Shown here piece after piece: positions 1 to 33,339 of a stretch of DNA of 64,000 nucleotides (positions are counted from its first letter, which is position 1; each line of letters starts with the position of its first letter). Below the pieces are notes generated by a model. It was not told where the DNA came from. It worked only from the letters and a program-made list of their open reading frames with translations, and searched no databases. Source of the DNA: Phymorhynchus buccinoides. Taxonomy: Eukaryota > Mollusca > Gastropoda > Neogastropoda > Raphitomidae. Location of the stretch: NCBI GenBank assembly GCA_017654935.2, contig CM065699.1, positions 6,229,292-6,293,291 on the forward strand, in the 5' to 3' direction. The translations under genes were made by a program, and so were the position numbers.

Positions 1-120
1 GGGTATTTTTGTTTTTGCAAAATTTGTCTATTATAATTAGTCATGTAATTGATATGTCGATGGCAGTATGATTTTATTTCAAGTTGCAGTATTGTATTCA
101 AACTTGATTGAGAATGTGAA
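1..120. other. AT-rich sequence without recognised feature
   Basis: Presumably part of the upstream VAT1 intron. No coding signal or repeat is recognised. Confidence 0.4.
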
Positions 121-210
121 TGTGGTCTCTATGTTTCTTCTTAGAATGTTCATGTTGTAACTATTTTACTTGTATAATTAATTGTGTGCGAGTGTGCGTG
201 TGCGCATGCA

Positions 211-310
<100 letters not shown>

Positions 311-384
311 TAAGGAAGTAAGAGAACGTTGTGTGTAAGCATCGTGCTTATTTTACTTTCTAATGATTAATTATTTGTTTGCCT

Positions 385-485
385 TTAAATTTAATGTTCT
401 TGTTATCAATGTAAAGCGCACTGAGCTCATGTGAGAAAGAGCGCTATATAAATTCCCATTATTATTATTATTATTATTATTATTT
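385..485 (+). mobile_element. 3' tail of a LINE/SINE ending in (ATT)n
   Basis: AAAGCGC...GAGCGCTATATAAAT followed by about eight ATT units. This 3'-tail style is typical of CR1/L2-clade LINEs and the SINEs that use their machinery. The body of the element is missing. Confidence 0.55.
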
Positions 486-532
486 GCAATACAAGCCTTT
501 TTATTTTTATTTATTTTTAATTTTATACGGTT

Positions 533-785
533 TACCTAAAGGAGTTTCGCTCACTGAAAAGAAATAGCTCAATTTTGTTTTTACTGCACTACAAAAAAAA
601 GAAAAACGCTTCAACCACAATGAGTGACCTCCACCCACCCCATCCAAAATGGCTACTCTCTCCGGCATCTCCGCCAAGGAAGAATCGCCGTTTTGACGAT
701 TTAGTTTTAAAAGAAACCAGAGCAAAGTGAGTGTTCTGATCCTTGAAAAGGCTGTCTTTCTGGTGATCTCGACGTGTTTCTTGGG
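533..785 (-). repeat. Dispersed repeat G, copy 1
   Basis: About 250 bp that recur, inverted relative to this copy, at 54265-54545. Shared words include AAACACGTC, CCAGAAAGACAG, AGGATCAGAACACTCACTTTGCT and AAAACGGCGATTC. No terminal repeats or coding capacity are evident. Confidence 0.75.
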
Positions 786-841
786 GGGGGGCGGGGGGTG
801 GGGTGGGGGGCGGGGGGGGGGTAGGGCGGGGGGGGGGGGGC
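781..841 (+). repeat. G-run tract
   Basis: Sixty bases almost wholly of G in runs of 4-12, so G-quadruplex formation is plausible. Confidence 0.9.
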
Positions 842-1045
842 AGAATGCCTCTGGATATAACGTGAGTACTGTAGTGAAAAGTGGTCTATGGTGCTGTAAT
901 TTGTAATAGTGTTTTGTTGTGTTGTGTTGTGTTGTATTGTATTGTATGAACTGTAATAAACACGTCCAAACTTCCCCGATCATGGAGTTATTGTTAAGAC
1001 AGAATTGCTGGCGAAAATGTCTCTGGATTTAACGAAAGTATTTCC

Positions 1046-1222
1046 CCCCGAAGTCGGAGTGTGGCTGCCCACGTGGCGCGCGCGGGGTAATCATAAACGG
1101 TCACACACGTAATGTTATCATCCGTAGTTGATGCACTTGTACCATAGTGTCCAAGTGCTTCCGCTGTTGGGATGATCCCTGGAGTCTTTTAGCCGGGGTA
1201 AGCCAACAACAAACAACGAAAG
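1046..1222 (+). mobile_element. SINE-like repeat D, copy 1
   Basis: Begins CCCGAAGTCGGAGTGTGGCT and ends TTTTAGCCGGGGTAAG with a CAA-rich tail. Two further copies occur at 27738-27912 and 53355-53520, all on the + strand and each ending in A/C-rich tails, which fits a retroposed short element. Confidence 0.75.
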
Positions 1223-1325
1223 AGAGGTGAGAGGAGAGAGAATTGAATTGAACTGAAGGAATTTTATTTATAGAGGTCAGGGTAGTAGACTAAGAAAATA
1301 ATACATGCTTTTTTACATCCAGCCC

Positions 1326-1488
<163 letters not shown>

Positions 1489-1548
1489 AAAACGAAATTT
1501 TATTTAAACAGGGAACATGAGATAAGCAAGTTGCATGCTTTTTTCTCC

Positions 1549-1880
<332 letters not shown>

Positions 1881-1899
1881 AGACAGAGAGATAGGCAGG

Positions 1900-2960
1900 A
1901 CTGAGATATATAATTTCCCACAAACTGTGACTATTTTATTGCAATTAGTAATTGGTGTAGGCGTGGCTGTCATCATGCCCAGTCATCAATTTCCTGTTTC
2001 TCTTCACATCCGGGTTAATGTGCTTTTTAGGTGGAGCTAACGCTCGTAGCCCTTAACACCGGTTGTCTTTTCCATTTAAAGACCTCTTCTTAGCAACGCA
2101 AAACTCGCTCTCTGTTTCTCTCTGTCTCGCTCTCGTTCGCCAATTGATTAGCGGCAAAAAAAACAAAGAAAGAGTTTGCGTCTTATGTCGATAAAGGGAA
2201 GTGATATAAGTCGATAGATTGATTCCCATGAATTGACCAGAAGCGCTCATTTCACGCATGTCACTTATCCGATGAATCTAATTAATTAATTCTTCCCTAA
2301 TATGACATAATTTTCATCAGCCAACCTCCGCCATTATTATGTTAGTTGTATAGGTCCATAAATTCTTCCCACGTGCTATTATTGTGTTTGGTGTTTGCTG
2401 TTGACTATCATGGCTAACATTAGGCCTGAATGTACAAAACTTTATGCAAATAGTCTGACCTTGACGTAATTAATACTATAACAGATTATTATTATTATTA
2501 TTGGCAAGGCCGCTGTGCTTTGCTAAGCGCTTAGAGCTTGATATATAACCACAGACAGTTACTGCATCTTCTTCGGTATCTGTATATCTAATTTGATGTC
2601 ATCTGAAGCACGCGCGAGTGATGACCTCAAAGTATTCATTAAGAAAAACTTGGGCTTCATTCATTGACCTCAACGTTTAATACGTATGCGTAATATATGC
2701 CAGTCAGTCGTTTCCGACCATGACTGCCAGATAGAAGAAGGGGCAGATACTATTTTGGCGGACTGGGCTAGAATTTGTTTAAAGAGGAGATGCCTTGCCC
2801 AGGGTACATCCCCACTCTCTCGCCCAAAGGGATTTGACGTCAGATAGCGTTGGGGAAGGTCCCCAAAGGCCAACTAATCCCTTTGGCTGCAGCACTAGAG
2901 CCAGTGCAAAGACTCCTAGTTTGCCATGTCTATCAGTTTATCCTACAGGTTAGTCTTCTG
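1900..2960. other. Intron sequence without recognised gene
   Basis: Mixed-composition sequence with a short ATT run (2488-2502). Short open frames have no family resemblance. Confidence 0.4.
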
Positions 2961-2964
2961 TCCA

Positions 2965-3375
2965 TGATTATCAATCTCAAACTTGGGGCAGTGGGTGGAT
3001 GCCTCGTGCCTCCATACGGGGAGCTGGACGACCCCGCCCCCTCCACGAGTCTTTCCCCGTGGGGATACCGGAGGGGTTTTCGTAAAAATAGTTATCCCAC
3101 CTTCTGGAAGTTCTGTGCTTGTAACTTCCTCTAATCTGTCACTCTCTTTGACTCTGCCTTTTCCCTTTGCTTTCTGTCATCTACTATCTTTCTGACTTAT
3201 TGCGGGCCCATTCTCCTGCCTTTCTCTTTAAAAAAACATCTTTCAAATATTTTTTCTCATTTGAGCTCCTCCAAAACCGCTGTACGCAGCGGGGAGACCA
3301 GTGAAAACTGAAAACCGGACACATACGTACCTTGCTCATTATGGCCATATGGCCTGGGAACGCAGAATAAGAAGA
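2965..3375 (+). mobile_element. Dispersed repeat E, copy 1 (ends in A/G-rich tail)
   Basis: Contains CTCCATACGGGGAGCTGGACG and CCGTGGGGATACC, then GCAGCGGGGAGACCAG and GGCCTGGGAACGCAGAA. A near-complete second copy is at 14590-15025, an inverted copy at 62405-62725, and fragments are at 25255-25345, 34745-34860 and 61985-62150. Copies end in (GAA)n, suggesting retroposition. Confidence 0.8.
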
Positions 3376-3708
3376 ATCTTAAACTAGCCTGGTATTTGCG
3401 CTGGTTTTAGTGCTGAAACCAAGGGGGTCAGTTTGCCTTTGGGAGCCAGCCCTTCAAAACATTTCAAAATCAAAATTCGCTTTATTTTCTTCCAAGGAGA
3501 AACTTCGTCCCGGTGCTGCACAGCAGATACATTGATATAAAGCACAGTCACTTGAGTATTACAAAGATGACTGAGTGTTACAAAATGCATAAGGGCATTT
3601 ACATCTAGTGATCTATTACTTACTACGTCAACTGTAAGTATTAATGTGCCTTTGTATCTTGTTATATATGATATATACCTGTATATGTATTTGAGCGTGT
3701 AAATGTCT

Positions 3709-3900
<192 letters not shown>

Positions 3901-4348
3901 ATGAGTACTCGGGGGGGTGCATGCATGAACTTATTAATGCTTTTTTGTTTTTGTTTTTTTGTTTTTGTTTTTTCATGTTTAATATTTTCTTCTTTAATTT
4001 TTGCGTTATAGATGGCTTGATGTAAAAAACAAAACATTATTGCTTATTCAATGTTCCATCTAAAAATAAACATTTTGACTTTGATTTGACTTTGACTAAC
4101 TGTCCCGCGTTCAGTCCTCTTGAAATATAGAGTGGGGTAATAGTTTTGGCAAGGTGCTTTCACTATGAACACATTTCAGCCTACTTTTTGGAAATAGCAT
4201 TGCCAAATCAGCTATAATCTAGAGATCATAGTAGAATTTTGCTGACACTCTCGTGCACACATATTGTGTCAAGATACTTCGGAAAAACTACTAGTTGCGA
4301 ATATGAATGATCTTGCCCGTTTCATAGAATCAATGTCACTTATCTTGC

Positions 4349-4701
<353 letters not shown>

Positions 4702-4970
4702 CAGTTGCCATGTTACAGGGGGCCTTCTTGTTGTGAACATCTGTTACACGCTGGATCATAATATCTGCATAATTCAATAATTGCTACATGGTCAGAGTTT
4801 TGCTATGGTTTTCACGTAGCTGCGTGTATAATAATGAATCCTCAACTGAACTGCCACAATATACTAATCATACATTATATGGTAATATTTCAATATAATC
4901 GGTGGCCTCGATCAAAGGTCACCCTTTGTTGTTATGTCAGCATTGTCGCGCGTATCGTGTTCTGTTAAAG

Positions 4971-5493
4971 GCCAGCCACACTACATACGATTCAATTCCA
5001 ATGCGATCCGATTGTGACATTTGTGAAGCACGACTCTCATGAAATTCTACTGTCTGAATGAATCTGATGAAATCCTACTAGTCATGCTAACTATAGAAGA
5101 CTGAAATAGTGAGGCCAAGAGAGGAGATAACGAAATTGAACAAAGGGTGAATACTCTCTTTCTAATGAACTCCCCTCCACGGGAACTTGGCACATTCTTT
5201 TTTTGAGAATGATGCTTTGTTTGTCTCACTTTGGTTCTGACCCACGCACTGCTAGATGGTTGGTATCGTAATCAACTTTGGTGGAGGGGAGTTAATTAGA
5301 AAGAGAGTATTCACCCTTTGTAAATATATGTATTTTCCGTTTGATTTGATTCGTGTATTGGGGTCTACTTGAGCATAGTGAGCGAAAACAGTAGAGTTAT
5401 TTTAGACGGAAGTATTTCACGTGAATCATGACTCACAGACATCGTCACAATCGGGTCGCGTTGGGATCGAATCTTATGCGGTGTGGCAGGCCC
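4971..5493. mobile_element. MITE with ~49-bp terminal inverted repeats and nested foldback
   Basis: Ends begin GGCCAGCCACACTACATACG and the inverse of GCGGTGTGGCAGGCC; the ~49-bp arms pair with about 80% identity out to GATTGTGAC. Inside, 5141-5180 and 5279-5320 form a second inverted repeat (GTGAATACTCTCTTTCTAAT). No transposase is present. Confidence 0.8.
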
Positions 5494-6012
5494 TTAAAAG
5501 CCGCCACACACTATTGGACTCACTGGCATTGGACTGAGTCGAATTGTCTGAGGCGGCATTTAATGTCTGTTATAAACATTGGACACCAAACCTGACTGTG
5601 CGGTTTTTTTGTCTGTCAGGATCATGTTGGCTTATTGTTCCATATTAGCTGATTTATCATTGGTTACACTCAGATAGGGGTGGGGAGAAGGGGGTTGTTT
5701 GTCTGCGGGTGGGGGTGGGGGTGGTACTCTATCGTTGAAATGTAATCTGGATTAGCTTGTATCACGATCAGGTTGTATAATTGCATTTCATCATGTTGAT
5801 AATAATTATGTTATATTTTATATACGATTTATCATGTTATTGTCTCTACTCATTTTTGGTTACAATCGTCTCCATTTTCCTAATTGCAACACGAAACCTT
5901 GAGCTTATACATGTACGAAGATATTAACTATTAGATTCTAATACTTCTAGTATTACGGAGGAAATTCGTACATTTATTGTTCAGTATTAGCATTGGCATC
6001 TATTGATTTATC

Positions 6013-6228
<216 letters not shown>

Positions 6229-6500
6229 GTGCACGCGTGCGTGTGTATATTGAAAAGAGTTGGATAGAGTGGGAGAGATAGCCAAACAGCAAAGGAGTGA
6301 AAAAGACGAGGGAAGGGTAATTCCACGTCCTTCCCTAGGCAACATTATAGAGATGTTGTCAGCCAAGAAAGGCACCTGTAGGCCAATAGTACAGTAACAG
6401 CTAAGCTGGACATGTTTCGCCAGTACTCTGTATCTGTATCTGTGTATCTGATTACGTTATAGAACCCGACTTGCGATTTAATTTTCATACAATATACTTA

Positions 6501-6642
6501 TCTGTATTGTTAAGCATTTGGGACTTTATTGGTGTTGCACTGCCTCCGGGCATTGCCTCCAGGATCGTTCCCACCATCTTTATATCTGCTAATGTCCCTT
6601 ATGTGTCTGTTCCAGACCGGAGGACGTTAAACAGATTTTCAT
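6501..6642 (+). repeat. Dispersed repeat H, copy 1
   Basis: A ~140-bp unit running from TCTGTATTGTTAA through GTGTTGCACTGCCTCCGG and GATCGTTCCCACCATC to GGAGGACGTTAA. Other copies are at 11040-11184 (+), 37127-37268 (+) and 18359-18495 (-). Confidence 0.85.
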
Positions 6643-6670
6643 TCAATTTTTATACAACCGATTTGACACA

Positions 6671-6949
6671 TGACCTTATTGGTACTGGTTCCTTAGGGTA
6701 GTCTTCAATGCCTTTACGGAATTGTCCAGTAGTAGGCTACAGCGCATTAAGGAAGGAAGGTGATGACCTTATTGGTACTGGTTCCTTAGGGTAGTCTTCA
6801 ATGCCTTTACGGAATTGTCCAGTAGTAGGCTACAGCGCATTAAGGAAGGAAGGTGATGACCTTATTGGTACTGGTTCCTTAGGGTAGTCTTCAGTGCCTT
6901 TACGGAATTGTCCAGTAGTAGGCTACAGCACATTAAGGAAGGAAGGTGA
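6671..6949. repeat. 93-bp tandem repeat, three copies
   Basis: Units start at 6671, 6764 and 6857 (TGACCTTATTGGTACTGG) and are nearly identical. The third differs by a few substitutions and runs directly into the tRNA-like head of SINE-A. Confidence 0.97.
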
Positions 6950-7352
6950 CAGAGTGATTAAAACGTTCGCCTGCCGATTTGAATGTGTGACTGCAACGTG
7001 AGTGACCTGGGTTCAAATCCCGGCCTCGCCCTTTCTTTCTTTCTACTTCGACAGGAAAATCGAACTGAACGTCGAGTCCTTCGGATGGGGACTCAAAACT
7101 AATCTGAACCGTGCGCGCCTTTACGCACGTAAAATCCCCATGGCAGTTGAAAGTCGGTCAGAGCAGAGGGAGAAATCCCGTTGCCTAGTATGACTAAATA
7201 CATAGCTACGTTTCCCAAGTCACCTTGCCCGCCACACCCCCTCCCCCCAAAACAATGTGTAGGCGCTGCGCTTGCAGCGACGCACTCTCCTGGACAGAGC
7301 AGCCCGAATATCACAGAGATAAGTCTCCGTGACTAGAATACACCAAATACCA
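6944..7352 (+). mobile_element. tRNA-derived SINE-A, copy 1
   Basis: The head GGTGACAGAGTGATTAAAACG... GGTTCAAATCCC resembles a Leu/Ser-type tRNA with a B box. A central domain (TCGAGTCCTTCGGATG) and a 3' domain ending CTCCGTGACTA follow. Related copies are at 53955-54255 and 62337-63045. The 3' domain is shared with SINE-B. Confidence 0.8.
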
Positions 7353-7491
7353 AAGACTAAGCTGTACCAGGATTTTACATTCCTGTTGAAAATCATTGAC
7401 AGTGCAGCTCTGAAGTTACTGTTGGCCCTTATTCCAGGCTATTGTCAACCAACGTCCAACATCTTCAAAACTATCATTCTTTCACCTCAAG

Positions 7492-26980
<19,489 letters not shown>

Positions 26981-27037
26981 TACCAGGACCAGGGGGCACA
27001 GGAGCCTTGGTGACAGGTGCGGCTGTGCACGGCGATG

Positions 27038-27241
27038 GTGAAGACGGGGTAAAAAGCACGTGGGCGGGTAAGAAGCCCATGCCAATTATCTCATGAAATG
27101 AAGCAAATTGCAGTCAAATTTGCCCATGAGACGAATGCTAAACATAGTCGTCTCCAAGATGTGACTGAAATTTGCTTCATTTCATGAGATAATTGGCATG
27201 GGCTTCTTACCCGCCCATGGGCTTTTTACCTCGTCTTCACC
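27038..27241. mobile_element. Long foldback in the VAT1 3' flank
   Basis: The left arm from GTGAAGACGGGGTAAAAAGC to GAAATGAAGCAAATT (~80 bp) pairs with the right arm AATTTGCTTCATTTCATGAG to TCGTCTTCAC across a ~45-nt spacer. It begins 58 bp after the VAT1 stop, so it is probably in the 3'UTR and would form a long RNA hairpin. Confidence 0.92.
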
Positions 27242-27276
27242 TAATGATTCAAGACGTATGGTGATGAGTACCAAAT

Positions 27277-27388
27277 TCGTGTAGAGTGGCACAGTGGTAG
27301 CGCGTTCGCTTTGTGTCAAGTAAACCCGAGTTCGAATCTGGGTACAGGGTTTTTTTCCTCTCACTTTGCACTATAGGCCTTACGCGGA

Positions 27389-27419
<31 letters not shown>

Positions 27420-27650
27420 CGTGTGGCCATGCACTTAGCATACGATAAACCCAGTGGCAACAAAAAAGTGTCATTTGGTCAAATTTTACCCCCACCCCCA
27501 CCCCCCCTCATCAGTCACACACAAATCGCATAAAAGTTGTTTCTTTTAAATTGGGTGGCGCGCCTCTGGCTGCGACGCACTCTGCAGGTGGGAGCAATCC
27601 GAATTTCAGAGAGATTCCTCTGTGACTATAAAGTACCTAATAATAATTCA
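27277..27650 (+). mobile_element. tRNA-derived SINE-B, copy 1
   Basis: The head GTGGCACAGTGGTAGCGCG...GAGTTCGAATC has A- and B-box-like promoters. It is followed by TTTCGGATGAGACGATAAAC and a 3' domain ending CCTCTGTGACTATAAAG. A second copy is at 35608-35985. The 3' part resembles SINE-A. Confidence 0.85.
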
Positions 27651-27737
27651 TGACTGAATGATATACAGTAATTCGATATAGGACCTATCTGAATTAACAA
27701 CACACACAAAAGTCTTTAAAAATCAATAACAGTCAGA

Positions 27738-27912
27738 ATCCCCCGAAGTCGGAGTGTGGCTGCCCACGTGGCGGGGTAATCAAAAACGGTCACACACGTA
27801 ATATTCTCATCCCTAGCTGATGCATGTGTACCATGCATTGTGTTCAAGTGCTTCGGCTGTTTGGATGATCCCTGGAGTCTTTTAGCCAGGATACGACAAC
27901 AACAACAACAGT
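27738..27912 (+). mobile_element. SINE-like repeat D, copy 2
   Basis: CCCGAAGTCGGAGTGTGGCT to TTTTAGCCAGGATACGA followed by (CAA)n. Confidence 0.8.
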
Positions 27913-28159
27913 ATGCTTATGAACATCGAAAGGAACTTTCCCCGAGTAAAGTGTTTACATCTCTGCCAAATTTAATGAGATTTCTTCCAGTGGTTTTGGA
28001 GAAAATTGGAATTAATTAAATTTCTTCCAGTGGTTTTGGAGAAAATTGGAAGACAGACACACAGACGGACCCACAGACAGACCTAAAAACAATACCTGTC
28101 GCAGACTCTGCCAGTCTGGCTGGGTAAGCCTAATAGTATGGTTATTGTTGTTGTTGTAT

Positions 28160-28600
28160 CCATCTTACCTCTGTGACAATATTTCCATCTATACGCCAGC
28201 TCGCACTTTACGTTCAGTTTCTGACCCTCTTTCTCTCCAGATCCCTAGGTATAAGCTTTCAACTGTTGGTCCGCGCTCTTTTGCTGTCTCAGGACCGACC
28301 TCCTGGAACAAACTTCCGCTCTCCCTCCGTCAGCGACCGACTCTCTCTGCCTTCAAAGCTAACCTCAAAACCCACCTGTTCCCCCGTCATTAAAGCTCCT
28401 CTCTCTTTATCTTCTCTCTCTTGCCATTAGGTCTGTTTCTGCTATATTCCATTTATGTTATCCGTGTGTGTTCGCGTTGTATTGCGTTTGTGTTTGAATG
28501 CGCTTTGAATGCTAACGTGTGTGTGCGCTTTGATTTGATTTCTATCAAGATTCAGCGCCGTATAAATACTGTATGTTGTTGTTATTATTGTATTACTGCC
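28160..28600 (+). mobile_element. LINE 3' end, C-terminal reverse-transcriptase-ORF remnant
   Basis: An open frame reads VGPRSFAVSGPTSWNKLPLS and then LSAFKANLKTHLFPRH before a stop. This is the usual ending of CR1/L2-like LINE ORF2 proteins. The 3'UTR runs to CAGCGCCGTATAAATACTGT and a TTGTTATTATTG tail. The catalytic domains are absent (5'-truncated insertion). Confidence 0.8.
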
Positions 28601-28657
28601 AGAAGCCATTTGTGATCATTTCTCACTTTCTGTGAAAGGTTATTATCAGGAAAGGGT

Positions 28658-28663
28658 AATAAA
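28658..28663 (+). promoter_or_regulatory. Candidate poly(A) signal for VAT1
   Basis: AATAAA in GGGTAATAAAGTTTG, 1.7 kb after the VAT1 stop. I see no earlier AATAAA after the stop. If it is used, the 3'UTR would contain a foldback, a SINE and a LINE tail. Confidence 0.3.
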
Positions 28664-29113
28664 GTTTGATTGCAAATGACAAAATGTTACAGAAAAAATC
28701 TTGTTTTTGCAGGTCCTTTCCAAAAACATAAACCACCATCCCTCCTCTTATCCTTCCACCTCCCACTTAATTTTAAATTGTGGTTTTTTTTCTGGGCCCT
28801 ATACCGTGGCGATGCTTTCAGGTGTACGCGGCTCATTCTGAGTCCCAACTCGCAGCCACACCCCAGTTTGTCAGGTCGCACCCCCCCCCCCCCCAAAAAA
28901 AAAGAGCAATCCAAAGGTGGCATATCTATGTTAGATCTTCAGGAGGCAACCACCAGAGGAGACACTGCACTACTGCTGATCGAGTCACGCTTACTTTGAT
29001 GATATCCTGGTGTCAATCAAGTTCAGAGATATATTGACACCAGTTAATTTTTGGCTCACTCGTGTTAATGAAGTTAACACGAAGTGAGTCTATAGTATGA
29101 TAGTTGTTCGGTT

Positions 29114-29115
29114 GT

Positions 29116-29153
<38 letters not shown>
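29114..29153. repeat. (TG)n microsatellite
   Basis: About 40 bp of TG. Confidence 0.98.
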
Positions 29154-29156
<3 letters not shown>

Positions 29157-29386
29157 GCGTCCGTGGTCTAATCTCCAAACTTTAAACGTTGGCATTTTCT
29201 CGGGAAATAGAAGGCATACATTGTTCAAACTTTGCACACATATAGATGTCTATGCAAGCTTTCAAACAATAATGATTTGAATAATTAAATACTTAAAAAC
29301 AACACTGTAAACAGATAACATTTTTATATTAGTGGGTTAGAGAGTATTCAACAGGCAACATGAGTTAAGAAACTCATCAACACTGA

Positions 29387-29462
29387 AAGCCTCAATAGCT
29401 CATTGGTAGAGTGTCATGCCAATGGTTCCAGGTCCGATTCTCAGTGCGGGCACTTTTTTTAT
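29387..29462 (+). mobile_element. tRNA-like Pol III unit (SINE head)
   Basis: GCCTCAATAGCTCATTGGTA carries an A box, and GGTCCGATTC resembles a B box, followed by GGGCAC and a T7 terminator. The acceptor and anticodon stems do not pair fully, so a tRNA-derived SINE or tRNA pseudogene is more likely than a functional tRNA. Confidence 0.5.
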
Positions 29463-30299
29463 TTTTTATTTTAATTGTATCCATTAACAATAGTTTCATT
29501 TGTACTTTAAAATTTTATTGGCAATCTTGTACTTTATACACCCCCCTCAATCTTTGTTTGTTATTGTCCCACATGTTCCTGTTTGAGTGAGCCTTGAAGG
29601 CTTTGCCTCTTAATTGTTTTGGTTGCAGATTCACCAGTGTTGTTGAACACCAAAAAAAAGTTGGTAAGCGAGCGAGTGTGAGTTGGTCATGAAGCAGACG
29701 ACCACCACACAGACAGACGAGATGTGAGGAGATAAGACTGCAGCCTACCACAACTCCAGGTCTGTCTTCATCAAGTCTGCCCGCTGACCTACAATAATTA
29801 TTAAAATAAATATTATTACAACTTCTTTTTTTTCCTGCTGTATCTAGCTGAATCTCTGTTGTGCTGCTTGGCATAGATTTCTTCTGATCGATGTTTATTA
29901 TTTTTGTGCGTTGAACTTTAGACACAGATTTTTATACATGCGATTCAAACGCAGCAAACTTTGGCGATATTTAGACACCCCCCATCAAATGTTCACACTG
30001 AAAGGAAAAAAGAACCAGACTTTGAGATTGAGAGTCGTAAACATGAGATGAGTAAGAACAACTTTGCCCAATATTTAACAGCAAAACATGTGTGAATGCA
30101 GACGCGCATGTTTGTGTGCATTGGTTCATTTAACAACATATGTACACTCTACACACCAAAATCTTTCTCACATGCACGCGAACGCCCGTGTTTGTGTATT
30201 GATACATCCATTGCCAAGGCATACTTCGCATGTTTTCATGAACGTGAAACAAGCGATGTGGTTAGTGTGTGTAATAAATTCCTGGAACTATTAGACTTT

Positions 30300-33200
30300 A
30301 TGTGATTTTTGTGTGTGATACAACAATTGATTGTAAATAATCATATACCTATTTAACCACAACCTTAATCTATATCTGCCGTAAAACGTTTTGCCTCTAG
30401 AGAAAATAAATAGCCTTAACAAAGAAAGTTGGGTTTTCGTTTCCGTTTTCACAAAATTTACATTTGCTTGTTATTCTTTGTAACTATAATTATTACAAAT
30501 GAAACTTTGGATTTTATATAAATTAGCTGTATTTGAGAAAGCAAATGGCAAAGAACTGATTACTCAAAAACGGATAACTCAAAACCACTGGATAACTCAC
30601 AATAATGTTTGGGTCCCAGTATAACAATCTCTATGTTGAAAAGTCTTTTTAACTCAAAGTATTGGCTATCTCAAAATAAAATTTCAGTCCCTTCAATTTT
30701 GACTTAAGCGATTTTTACTGTATGTGTGACAGCTGATTTTTGTCTTTGCTGTTCGTCTTTTTTTTGCTCTGTTCTCTACTGCTTCTGCTTCTTTGGTCAC
30801 CCCCTAAAGTGTGTGCATTTACTTCTATAAAAAGAAGCTGGCCACCACCACAGAAGAAGAAGAAGAAGCATCTCTTGCTTGAATAGTTTCTTCCTCTATT
30901 AGAATCAGATTTGCAGATCAATTTTATACATTTTCTGTAATCACAATGTAATGTAACTTATAGTTTAGTTGCTAGTTCATTTCTAACGAAGACATTCAGA
31001 ATTTGTAACCTTTGAATGATTTTGCTTTGAACTGCATGATTCGTCTCTTGATTTTATCAACTGTTACAACCAAAATCAGTGAATTTATTTCAGATTTCGT
31101 GAAATGTGTACACTTTGTAGGTATGAGCAAACAGGTTCTATTATGAGTAAACACTCTGGGGAAAAAAATTGAAATCCACTTTCTTAGTCTGCGCTCCAAA
31201 TTTAAAGATATTGGCATACTTTACTTTTCTATGCAGGAAATGACTGAATTTGCTAGTTTGGGTTTTATTTGTTTTAAAAATTAATCTTCTAATTATGTTT
31301 CTCTAATACTTAAAAAAATCAGTTGATGTAGTAATAGGGGTTACAGTTGGAAAGAACATGGTGTAGTTCTATACATTTTTTATGTTTATTTTTTTCTGTA
31401 TAATCACTATTCTTAATTCCGTTTGCTAAAACTTTATTCCAAGTTATCTTCAGTCTTCCTATCAGTTAATTTATTTTATTTTATTGATTCATTCATTTTT
31501 TAAATATACAGTCATGGAGAACTTACAAGCTGCCATCACAGACTTAGGCCAAATTTGTTCTTCAATATTTATAAACTAAAAAAGCAATCAAGAAAATCTT
31601 GATGTTGATTTTTCTAGGAATGGATTTAACTAACTCTCCTTTCCTGGATTTTATAATAATCATGCCAAATAATAAATTAATATACATGCTAGTGCTTTCA
31701 TATTTAAATTTGCAGAATCTTTACCACGCTTTTGTGTCAAAGTACTATTTTGACTTGGTCAATGAAGTACTATTTTGAGTATCATATCAAGTTCTTTAAT
31801 TCATATCTAAGCACGTTAACTTTAAGTAACATATATACAAGTTCAAAGGCTGATTTGTACAGAGATGGTTATATATATATCATACATGTTTTATGGTGAT
31901 ATTTTGGTGTATGGTGTTCAGATTTACCTTAGGAGTATTGAGTATATTGTGTTATGTAAATTATCCCACCTAGTGTCAATCCTAACCCCCCCCCCCCCCC
32001 CCTCCCTTTCCTATTCTGCCTAATGTTGCCATCCCATATGTGTAAAATCAGGATGTTGTGCGTGTAAGCTAGGCCACTCTGTTATGCGACCCATTGCTTT
32101 ATCAAGACCTAAAACAAAGTACAAACTTAAATATTATTAATCAGAACGTTGTGTGTGTTATACATTCTTGCGATAAACAAAATAACCACAGATGAAATAA
32201 GATAAGTTTAAGTTATAACTGACAATGTAAAATGTACAGTTAATTTATCAACATGAAAAATAACACAGTAACTTGGTTAGAACTTTTGACTACAGTTGTA
32301 AGGGGAAAATAGTATAAAATCATGAATATGGGTGCACCAGCCATACTATAAACTAGTCCTTCATACTATAAACCAGGACTGCTCTCGTGTTGATAGGGCA
32401 GGAGTGGCTGGGGCATCTCTGGGTCCCATCAGCACCTTGGGGTGTTTCCTTTTCAGTCCTTGATGATTGATGCTCCAAAAGACTGACATTAGGTTATAAA
32501 ACAATTGTTAAAAGATTACATTTCTTTTCCCCCCAAGACTAAGAGGAGAATGGAGAAACTTTCTAATCAAAGGGATAAATTTAAAAATAAAAGATTGAAA
32601 TGATGTGACCTTAGTCTGCTGTGGTCTGAAATGGGCAAGTTAAAATGAAACCATGAAGCAGAATGATTAAAAGATATGGAAAGTAGGCTCATGATAAAAA
32701 TGTTTTATTCGAATGCAGTATGCCCAAAACCATGAAAATAGGAGGGTCGATAGGATAGATGAACTACTGAAGAACCAAAGATCATAAGGATGAAAGATTA
32801 GAAAAAAAAGAAAAAGAAAAACCACCAGATTTTATCCCACCAATTCAGTTGTCAAGTAAACAATTCAATTGTCTTATTATTGACTCTTGAATGTTTTTTA
32901 TTTTTTAAACTGGGATTAGCCCAATGCTTTTTTTTATGTAGATGCGAATAAGATATTAAAATACAAAAATATACTATCCATGTGCTTAGATTCTTATATT
33001 AAATAGAAGAATAAAATGTCGGTGTGTGCATATCGTTGGCCAAATCGTATTGCTGGGAAGACTGCAAAACACTAATAAGATCCTTATAATTCAAATTATC
33101 CATGTACCAGGAATAAATGTTAGTGTTGCAGCGCGTTTTAGAATTTCTTTTCTTTGCTGCATAGCTTAGGAATGTTTGCTTATTACCATAGTTCATTGGT

Positions 33201-33300
33201 ACTTTTGTTTTGTTTTGCTGTTTATCATTTGCTTTTCATTTGCGACTGCCAAATGAATGGGGAACATATTGTAGATAGTGAAGAAATAAAACTATGAAAA
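30300..33300. other. AT-rich intergenic stretch
   Basis: Lies between the two genes' 3' ends. Apart from a poly-C run at 31987-32002 I see no gene, SINE or structured element. Confidence 0.5.
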
Positions 33301-33339
33301 TGTTATCTAGTTGATTCTTTCTTTGTGTGTGTACGCTTT

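Noticed and set aside
6944..7030. tRNA-Leu/Ser gene
   Set aside because: The tRNA-like head runs into a SINE body found in further copies, and stems are imperfect.
29387..29455. Functional tRNA gene
   Set aside because: Promoter boxes are present but the acceptor and anticodon stems do not pair; a SINE head is more likely.
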